Shown in pieces: positions 58,501 through 64,000 of a stretch of DNA of 64,000 bases. Under the pieces are notes generated by a model that did not search any database, was not told the DNA's origin, and saw nothing but the letters and a program-made list of their open reading frames with translations. The translations under genes and the position numbers were made by a program. This stretch comes from Oceaniferula marina. GTDB lineage: Bacteria; Verrucomicrobiota; Verrucomicrobiia; Verrucomicrobiales; Akkermansiaceae. Numbering within the stretch: position 1 is the first letter of the stretch; the number at the start of each line of letters is the position of its first letter. Location of the stretch: the NCBI RefSeq assembly GCF_013391475.1, contig NZ_JACBAZ010000002.1, positions 835,837-899,836 on the forward strand, read 5' to 3'.

Positions 58501-58698
58501 CAGGGGGCCAATCTGTCCCAGATTGCCAATGAGCCACCCAAGCTTCTCTCCAAGCTGCAAACGGTGAATGCGATGCTTTTCCATAGTGAGGGCCGGCCAA
58601 CCAAGTCGGCTTATGCCGTGGTTGATGAGATGGAAAAGAGGATCGATGAGGCGATTGCTGATTGGAATGCCGTGAGTCAGAAGGCAGGGAAGAAGTAG
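55588..58698 (+). CDS. Secreted BNR/sortilin-type beta-propeller protein
   Basis: A 1036-residue exported protein with a signal peptide ending near WVGAQ. It is built from Asp-box (BNR) repeats, S-x-D-x-G-x-x-W: WKSEDAGQYW, YKSTDGGLSWKHIG, YRTDDGGKTWKQ, FKSTDGGDTWTEL, YQSEDGGETWKFV, WQSMDGGKTWKQ and more, forming two beta-propellers over about residues 35-730. A beta-sandwich region (about 790-900) and a helical C-terminus (about 900-1036) follow. Such proteins, annotated as WD40/YVTN/BNR-like or VPS10-like, are widespread in Bacteroidetes, Planctomycetes and Verrucomicrobia; their function is not established, and sialidase activity should not be assumed. Confidence 0.9.
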   Translation: MKASYFMLAVTAAIGMMTCSWVGAQSEPSADFKQQIQALEWRCVGPHVGNRGTTVALDPTDRNVFYHGHSSGGVWKSEDAGQYWIPISDKHFKVGSIGAMAVAPSEPKVLYVGTGEPQLRDCVSWGDGMYKSTDGGLSWKHIGLEQSRNISRVRIHPTNPDRVYVSVIGNPFGPSKERGVYRTDDGGKTWKQIFFKHEQAGVIDLVLCEHDPNILYASTFEVIRRTWGLKAGGPNSGIFKSTDGGDTWTELSKNSGLPVGDWGRVGLAHSKTMPNRISALIDSKEKNGLYQSEDGGETWKFVSDDINITQRPFYYHHLHASPHNGDELWVLSNKLWQSMDGGKTWKQRSGTKDDFHDMAFDPTDPDRLIITHDGGAMCSLNGGKTWSTPFTQPNQQIYRIDVDDQFPYNLYGNCQDLIGYKVPSASLYGGISIAEVTVIGSGESGATVPHPKDPDLVYHLAQSSFAAGGCPIQRVNLKTGQWEHVNVWPMPTFGEGQSKAKYRFNWHAPIVIDPFDAETLYTAAEYVFRSRDRGQSWEVISPVLTKDDESKQQAGGSPSSLETSGQEAYNTIHRMVASKVKEGVLWTGSDCGLVHVSVDGGKNWQKVTPPDLKPDSDVYEIEASPHEAGTAYLAISRYRTANDFLPYLYKTNDFGKTWVNLSPNFPQDEITRTIREDTVRRGLLFVGTETGVFVSLNDGESWQRLNLNLPAVAVHDIEVKHEDLCIATHGRSFWILDDISPLRQHMSDKDENKAWLYRPRDHTRIGINWWALYGGGVGGGQKNYFVQNGRMGHTFIELGVVNGERKRRFLDAGDARPRGAIIYYSLPRGVKDVSLTILDSEQREVSKYEGEQLGSKPGLNRMIWGMTYPDVPRVPGKPPAGVLVEAKPGMYMAKLTVDGKSQTQSFRLSMNPNETWTQEDADARFDLWWRLRSIFERSHLAINEAMKLAEEAGEDSEIAKQASAFSGKLVPQGANLSQIANEPPKLLSKLQTVNAMLFHSEGRPTKSAYAVVDEMEKRIDEAIADWNAVSQKAGKK

Positions 58699-58771
58699 AG
58701 CTCTTCTTCCTAGGCCGGGGTGGCGGACATGGTGCTTGCGTTTGGTCATGGTTTCGGGCTAAGTCTCGGCC

Positions 58772-59374
58772 ATGTCCGCACAGGAAACATCATCCAAGGG
58801 AAAACTCAAACTCGGCGTGCTCGGGTCAGGGTCCGGGTCGAATATGCAGGCGATTCTCGATGCCATCGACGACGGTTCTTTACAAGCTGAAATCGTCTTG
58901 GTGCTGTCGGATAACGAGGACGCTTACATCCTTGAGCGGGCTCGCAAGGTGGGGATTGCCGCTGAGGTAATCGACTGTGGCGGCTACGCTCAGAGATTTC
59001 CCGAGGCATCTCAACTGGAGGTTGCCCAAAGGCTGAAGCAGGCAGGAGTTGAAATGGTATGCCTCGCCGGTTTCATGCGCTTGGTTAAATCCCCCTTGCT
59101 GGATGCTTTCCCCCAACGGATTCTCAACATTCACCCATCCTTGCTGCCGGCTTACCCTGGCTTGATGGCTTGGAAACAGGCGGTGGACGATGGCGCTACC
59201 GAGTCCGGATGCACCGTGCATTATGTGGATGCCGGGATGGATACGGGACCGATTGTTTTACAGGCGAAGGTTCCGGTTTTGGGTGATGATACAGCGGACA
59301 GCTTGCACGCCCGCATTCAGGTGGAAGAGCACCGGATCTACCCCGAAGCGATTCGTGTGGTTGCCGGAGTTTAA
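58772..59374 (+). CDS. purN: Phosphoribosylglycinamide formyltransferase
   Basis: A 200-residue enzyme that transfers a formyl group from 10-formyl-THF to GAR in purine synthesis. Motifs present: KLGVLGSGSGSNMQAILDAI (GAR binding), LAGFMRLVKSPLLDAFPQRI, the catalytic NIHPSLLPAYPGL with Asn and His, and GCTVHYVDAGMDTGPIVLQ with the active-site Asp. Length is normal. It is 73 bp after the BNR gene; no other pur gene is nearby. Confidence 0.96.
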   Translation: MSAQETSSKGKLKLGVLGSGSGSNMQAILDAIDDGSLQAEIVLVLSDNEDAYILERARKVGIAAEVIDCGGYAQRFPEASQLEVAQRLKQAGVEMVCLAGFMRLVKSPLLDAFPQRILNIHPSLLPAYPGLMAWKQAVDDGATESGCTVHYVDAGMDTGPIVLQAKVPVLGDDTADSLHARIQVEEHRIYPEAIRVVAGV

Positions 59375-59486
59375 TGGTCTCTTCTATCTTTTCCTCCATG
59401 GCTCAAGCATCATCTTGCTTGGCTGAATCCTGTGCTTGTCATACAGGTTGCAGCAGTGTATCCCGCTGACAGTGAATGATCAACCC

Positions 59487-62400
59487 ATGCGAGGGAGCTT
59501 TGGCCGGGTGATGGCGATGATCTGGCTGGGCCTGTGGCTTATCGCTGGTCCAACTGCGTGGGCTGATGTGCTGATCACGGAATTTCTGGCTGGAAATGAC
59601 ACGGTTCTGGCGGATGAGGATGGAGATTTTAGAGATTGGATCGAGATATTTAATTCGGGATCTAGTACCGCGGATCTGGGCGGCTACTATCTCACTGACG
59701 AGTCAGGCAACCTGACCAAGTGGCAGATCCCCGCGGGCACTTCTCTGGAACCGTCCTCTTTTCTCGTGGTGTTTGCTTCTGACAAAGACCGTGCTGTCGC
59801 TGGAGAAGAGCTGCACACCAATTTCAAACTGAGCACATCAGGAGAATACCTCGCCTTGGTTGCCGCGGATGGAAGCACCGTGCTGTCTGAATTTTCTCCT
59901 GAGTTTCCTGCTCAGTCGACCGATGTTTCCTATGGACTTCAGCAGTCGGGGGACAGGACGGATGAAGTGGTGGTGGATGTGGATGGCTCATGCCGAGTAT
60001 GGGTGCCCGATAGCGATGTTTTGGGGCTTACCTGGACCGGCTTGGGGTTCGACGATTCTTCCTGGACAGCCGGGGCTCTGGGCGTTGGGTATGAACGAAG
60101 CTCAGGATACCAGGACTTGATTGAAACAGATGTCGAAGTGGCGATGTACAATCTGAATGGATCGGCGTATATCCGGGTGCCGTTTCAGGTGGCGGATGTG
60201 AATGAATTGTTAGGGTTGAGTTTGGAGCTTCAGTATGATGATGGCTGTGCGATCTATTTGAATGGAACCTATGTGGCTGGCCCCAACGCACCTGCTGCAC
60301 CGGAGTGGGATTCACAGGCGCTGAATGATCACCCGGACCCACAGTCGTTGACCTTTGAAACCATCGACCTTGGTGATTATTTGCACCTTTTGCAAGAGGG
60401 TGAGAATGTGCTTGCGCTGCAGGGGATGAATAAAAACCTGAGCAGCAGTGATTTTTTGATTCGACCACGCTTGGTGGCCAGCCGGAGAAGTGAATCAACG
60501 ATTGGGGCTCCCAGTTATTTTACCACACCGACCCCTGGCGCTGTGAATGGCATGGACCAGCTGATGTTGCAGCAGCAGGTGGTGATCTCCGAAGCCAGCC
60601 AGACGTTTTTCTCTTCGTTTCAAGTGACGCTCTCAGGTGCGGAGGTTGGTCAGGAGATCCGCTATACGCTGGATGGTTCTTTGCCTCAACGCGAGGGCCC
60701 ATTGTATTCGGGACCGATCGAGATCACGGGTTCTACCCAGATTCGGGCGCGGGTGTTTGCGGATAGTGGTGCGTATGGGCCGACATCGACGGAAACGTAT
60801 TTGTTCGTTTCGGAGGATTTGAGGGATTTTAAAAGTAACTTACCCATTATCATTCTGGATAACTTTGGTGGCGGTAGGCCGGACAACAAGACGGAGATGT
60901 TTATGGCGGTGATCCCAACGGATGAAAGTGGTATTGCTGCAATTGGCGCTCCGTTTCAGGTAGCGACCCGGGGAACGATGAAAGTCCGCGGGTCATCCAG
61001 CTCGAGCTGGAATAAGTATTCCATGAGCATTGAGGCGTGGGACGGGGATGATCAGGATCACAGCATTGCGCCACTTGGGTTTCCCGCGGAGGCCGATTGG
61101 GTGCTTGGCTCGAAATATCAGTTTGACCGCGCCCTGATGCGCAATGATCTGGCGTATCGCTTGAGCAATGATCTTGGTGAGTATGCGGCGCGCACCCGAC
61201 ATGTCGAGGTGCTTAATAATACCGGTGGCGGTGAGGTGTCTTATGCGGGGGCTTATTTCGGTGTGTATTCCTTGACGGAAAAGATCAAACGGGATGGAGA
61301 CCGGGTGGATGTTGAACGGATGAGTGCCACCGACACGATAGAGCCCGAGGTGACGGGAGGCTATATCTTCAAAGAGGACCGACTGGACCCCGGGGATAGC
61401 GGCTTTACTGTGGACGGGGCTGGGAGGATGGCCCACGTCTATCCGAAAGAAGAGGATATTACGGCAGAACAAAAAGCCTGGTTGGTGAGTTATCTCAATG
61501 CCTTTGATGACGCCCTCAATGACCCTTCCTGGTCGCATCCGGAATCGGGGAAACATTTTACCGAATACATCAAGCAGGGAGCCTGGCTGAAACATCACTG
61601 GATCAACACCTTGACGAAAAATGTCGATGGCTTCCGGCTCAGTGGCTATTACTACAAGGATCGTGAAAGCAAGGTGGGGGCCGGTCCGGTTTGGGATTTT
61701 GACCGCACGATGCAATCGACGGATGGCAGGGATGACAACCCCGAGACCTGGGACGGAACGGGGGATTCGAGTAAAACCTGGAGTGATTCCCGGTTCCCAT
61801 GGTGGGGGAGGGCATTGGAGAACCCGGATTTCAGGCAGGCCCATACCGATTTTTGGCAGTCGCAGAGGGCTGACGGGGCGTTTTCCTGGGCACACGTCGA
61901 GGCCGTGATCGATGAATTTGATCTTGTACTCAATACCGAGGTGGCCAACGATATCGGAATTGAAGGCACGGCACAGGAACGAAACTTTGCAAAATGGTCC
62001 GAAGTGTCGCCCCGCAATGGAAGCCATGCTGCCGAGGTGACGATTTTGAAGGATTGGTTGCGCAGTCGGATGGAGTGGATCGACACCCAGTACACGGCTC
62101 GACCTGAGTTCGACCGTTCTCCTGGTCAGGTAGCTCCCGGCACGGTGGTGTCCTTTGCATCGAGTGCGGCGACCATTTATTACACCTTGGATGGTTCTGA
62201 TCCTCGCCTTCCGGGTGGTGATGTTTCTCCTTCAGCGATTACCGGGGTGCCGATCACCGTGGATGAAACAAGGGTGATTACCGCGCGGGCACGGTTGGGA
62301 ACGGGCTTGACCTCCTGGAGTGGTCCGGTGCAGGGATTGTTTTTGGTGGGGCCGGTGGCAGATGCTTCCAATCTGGTTCTCTCGGAAGTGCATTATGCTC

Positions 62401-63278
62401 CGCGGCCACCGTCCTCGCCGGAGGAACTGGCCGTGTCCTCGGACGCCGCGGATTTTGAGTTCATCGAATGCCGAAATATCAGTGATGTGGATACGATCGA
62501 TTTGCACGGGGTTCGCTTTATCGCGGGGATTGATTTTGATTTTAGCTCCTCGGCGGTGACTTCGCTTGCTCCGGGTGAACGAGTCTTGCTCGTCAGGAGC
62601 CTGGCTGCGTTTCGCGCTCGTTATGGAACCAGCTACAACGATTGTATTGCGGGTGAGTATGCATCCGATAAGTTGGACAATGCGGGTGAGCGGATCCATT
62701 TGGTGAATGCCTTTGACCAAACGATTGCTGATTTTACTTACAGCGATACATTTCCATGGCCGTCTGCCGCCGGGAACCCGGGCTACTCTCTGGTGATGCG
62801 TAAGGCTTCCCCTTCGCTTTCAGATTACCTCGAAGCCCGGTCCTGGAGATCGAGCGGTTGGATGGATGGTAACCCGGATGCTTCGGACAGCTCACGGCTT
62901 GTTGGTTCCCCGGGGAGTGATCACGATGGTGACGGATGGATGCATTTGCTAGAGTATGTTCAAGGGACGCGGGAGGATGAGGGTTCGGATTATCCCGAAC
63001 CCTTAAGCGTGGCTGTGCAACCCTTGGAAGTGGAAGGTGTGGAGTCATCTTACCTGACAGTTACGTATGTCCGGAATCTCACTGCGGATGATGCCGAGAT
63101 GGAACTGCAGGTGAGCGAGGATCTTGTTGGGTGGAATACCGGGGAGCCTCATTTATACTTTGTCACTGAAGTGAACCAGGGAGATGGAACCTCGCGGGTG
63201 ACCTATCGCCGCCCCTCTCCACATCGTGGTGATGAGACTCCCGAGTGCTATTTCCGTTTGAGGGTTTGGATGCCCTAA
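59487..63278 (+). CDS. Secreted CotH-kinase-like protein with lamin-tail and chitobiase-type domains
   Basis: A surface protein of about 1263 residues. The start at 59487 gives a signal peptide (MAMIWLGLWLIAGPTAWA). Domains in order: a lamin-tail domain (about 27-140, VLITEFLAGNDTVLADEDG… RDWIEIFN); a beta-sandwich region; a chitobiase C-terminal-like domain (about 375-450, IRYTLDGSLPQREGPLYSG); a CotH domain (about 460-850) with MKVRGSSSSSWNKYSMSIE, YFGVYSLTEKIKRDGDRVD and the metal-binding GAGPVWDFDRTMQS; a second chitobiase-type domain (YYTLDGSDPRLPGG); a second lamin-tail domain (LVLSEVHYAPRPPSSPEELA) and a C-terminal beta domain. CotH proteins phosphorylate secreted proteins in Bacillus; in Verrucomicrobia the role is unknown. 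Probably secreted or surface-bound. Confidence 0.88.
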   Translation: MRGSFGRVMAMIWLGLWLIAGPTAWADVLITEFLAGNDTVLADEDGDFRDWIEIFNSGSSTADLGGYYLTDESGNLTKWQIPAGTSLEPSSFLVVFASDKDRAVAGEELHTNFKLSTSGEYLALVAADGSTVLSEFSPEFPAQSTDVSYGLQQSGDRTDEVVVDVDGSCRVWVPDSDVLGLTWTGLGFDDSSWTAGALGVGYERSSGYQDLIETDVEVAMYNLNGSAYIRVPFQVADVNELLGLSLELQYDDGCAIYLNGTYVAGPNAPAAPEWDSQALNDHPDPQSLTFETIDLGDYLHLLQEGENVLALQGMNKNLSSSDFLIRPRLVASRRSESTIGAPSYFTTPTPGAVNGMDQLMLQQQVVISEASQTFFSSFQVTLSGAEVGQEIRYTLDGSLPQREGPLYSGPIEITGSTQIRARVFADSGAYGPTSTETYLFVSEDLRDFKSNLPIIILDNFGGGRPDNKTEMFMAVIPTDESGIAAIGAPFQVATRGTMKVRGSSSSSWNKYSMSIEAWDGDDQDHSIAPLGFPAEADWVLGSKYQFDRALMRNDLAYRLSNDLGEYAARTRHVEVLNNTGGGEVSYAGAYFGVYSLTEKIKRDGDRVDVERMSATDTIEPEVTGGYIFKEDRLDPGDSGFTVDGAGRMAHVYPKEEDITAEQKAWLVSYLNAFDDALNDPSWSHPESGKHFTEYIKQGAWLKHHWINTLTKNVDGFRLSGYYYKDRESKVGAGPVWDFDRTMQSTDGRDDNPETWDGTGDSSKTWSDSRFPWWGRALENPDFRQAHTDFWQSQRADGAFSWAHVEAVIDEFDLVLNTEVANDIGIEGTAQERNFAKWSEVSPRNGSHAAEVTILKDWLRSRMEWIDTQYTARPEFDRSPGQVAPGTVVSFASSAATIYYTLDGSDPRLPGGDVSPSAITGVPITVDETRVITARARLGTGLTSWSGPVQGLFLVGPVADASNLVLSEVHYAPRPPSSPEELAVSSDAADFEFIECRNISDVDTIDLHGVRFIAGIDFDFSSSAVTSLAPGERVLLVRSLAAFRARYGTSYNDCIAGEYASDKLDNAGERIHLVNAFDQTIADFTYSDTFPWPSAAGNPGYSLVMRKASPSLSDYLEARSWRSSGWMDGNPDASDSSRLVGSPGSDHDGDGWMHLLEYVQGTREDEGSDYPEPLSVAVQPLEVEGVESSYLTVTYVRNLTADDAEMELQVSEDLVGWNTGEPHLYFVTEVNQGDGTSRVTYRRPSPHRGDETPECYFRLRVWMP

Positions 63279-63395
63279 GTGCCTTGGTGCACTGCTTGCT
63301 GGGAATCATAGCATGGGGTGAGGGTCGGTGCCTTTTCTAAAATCGAAAGGGAATCGGATTGATTCGTTTCTGGATTCTGCGAATGTGGGTGGCAC

Positions 63396-64000
63396 ATGGC
63401 AGCTGATGATGTTGATGACAAATTGGATCGCTTACTCTTGCTCAGAGATCGTTTGACCACTGCGGTCCTAGGATCAGAGCGAGCTGGGAATTTATTACTT
63501 ACGGCATTGTTGGCTCGTGGGCATGCCTTGATTGAGGGGGCTCCCGGAGTGGGGAAGACCTCACTGGCGCAGACCTTGGCCAATGGCATTGGAGGAACCT
63601 TCAAGCGGATTCAGTTTACGCCTGATTTATTGCCGTCGGATATTTTGGGCTACCATTTATACAAGCAGCACAATGGAGACTTTGAATTTGTCCCCGGGCC
63701 AGTGTTCTCCAACTTGCTGCTGGCGGATGAAATCAACCGAACCTCTCCACGTGTGCAATCCGCTTTGTTGGAGTCGATGAATGAAGGTCAGGTGACGATT
63801 GATGGTTCGACCCGTGAGCTCGAGCAGCCGTTCCTCGTGGTCGCCACCCAGAACGTCACCTCATCGACAGGAACCTTCCCTCTTCCCGAACCTCAACTCG
63901 ACCGATTTTTGCTCTCCATTCCCATGGAACTGCCTGATGTGGCAACCCAGCATGCCATTTTGAATGCGCATGCCTCGGGAGAAGTCAATGGCCCTACCCG
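63396..64000 (+). CDS. MoxR-family AAA+ ATPase (partial, runs off the window)
   Basis: The ATG at 63396 opens a frame that is still open at the window end (201 codons seen). Walker A is GAPGVGKTSLAQTLA, preceded by NLLLTALLARGHALIEG. FKRIQFTPDLLPSDILGYHL, Walker B LLLADEINRTSPRVQSALLE and the sensor-1 region VVATQNVTSSTGTFPLPEPQ with LDRFLL are diagnostic of MoxR/RavA-type ATPases. These usually pair with DUF58 and VWA-domain proteins that would lie beyond the window. Chaperone-like role inferred from the family. Confidence 0.93.
   Translation, partial: MAADDVDDKLDRLLLLRDRLTTAVLGSERAGNLLLTALLARGHALIEGAPGVGKTSLAQTLANGIGGTFKRIQFTPDLLPSDILGYHLYKQHNGDFEFVPGPVFSNLLLADEINRTSPRVQSALLESMNEGQVTIDGSTRELEQPFLVVATQNVTSSTGTFPLPEPQLDRFLLSIPMELPDVATQHAILNAHASGEVNGPT

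Noticed and set aside
55588-58698. Sialidase, because of the BNR repeats
   Set aside because: Asp-boxes alone do not make a sialidase; the arginine triad and FRIP motif are not evident.
57457-58749. 430-codon open frame antisense to the BNR-repeat gene
   Set aside because: It lies opposite a clear Asp-box protein; the composition (His/Leu/Arg-rich) is typical of antisense frames.
60993-62027. 344-codon open frame antisense to the CotH gene
   Set aside because: It is opposite the conserved CotH domain, and no motif was found.

Overview
The window looks like chromosomal DNA of a Verrucomicrobiota bacterium, most likely a marine or saline member of the Verrucomicrobiales. This is inferred from gene content and not from a marker gene: a TIGR04073-type exosortase-associated protein, secreted CotH/lamin-tail proteins, an SHD1-like secreted metallopeptidase, XylR-type AraC regulators, many secreted glycoside hydrolases and weak or absent Shine-Dalgarno sequences. 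No rRNA, tRNA, CRISPR array, IS element or prophage was recognised.

Layout. 1-5.2 kb: the tail of an upstream gene, a TIGR04073 protein, and an RND efflux pump with its adaptor (minus strand). 5.4-11 kb: a membrane Ser/Thr kinase divergent from a three-gene operon (ClpX-like ATPase with a duplicated small domain, a four-helix membrane protein, recR). 11-25 kb: a peptide-uptake region with three systems: an oppABC operon (minus), a POT-like MFS carrier fused to a large N-terminal domain, and a five-gene yejBEA-oppD-oppF-like operon. 25-31.5 kb: a XylR-type regulator, then a two-gene unit encoding a papain-like protease fused to an alpha/beta hydrolase and a roughly 1100-residue membrane protein with a possible periplasmic-binding fold. 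That pair is the best candidate for an undescribed system. 31.7-40.5 kb: dinB, a secreted archaemetzincin, a lactonase, an AraC regulator, a nitroreductase, an SHD1/HExxH protein, an AIM24 protein and a TIGR01212 radical SAM protein. 40.6-45 kb: uxaC with a DctPQM TRAP transporter, a uronate uptake and catabolism operon. 45-54 kb: polysaccharide degradation (a clan-D-like GH, GH31, GH16, an OprB-like porin) plus a degenerate M19 dipeptidase. 54-64 kb: a His/Lys/Asp-rich secreted protein, a stand-alone OvoA-C methyltransferase, a BNR-repeat protein, purN, a CotH/LTD surface protein and the start of a MoxR ATPase.

The genes form two nutritional blocks. One takes up oligopeptides through three transporters, several of which carry extra extracytoplasmic domains. 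The other degrades glucans and uronate-containing polymers and imports the products. Non-coding structure stands out: four different short-period tandem repeats (7, 7, 9 and 11 bp), one of which abuts oppB where no ATG/GTG/TTG start remains; two paired REP-like hairpin elements between convergent genes; and a perfect hairpin that includes the start codon of the yejB-like gene.

Limits: all family calls come from reading the translated sequence, with no database search. Starts were moved to internal ATG/GTG codons where a signal peptide or family N-terminus supported this.
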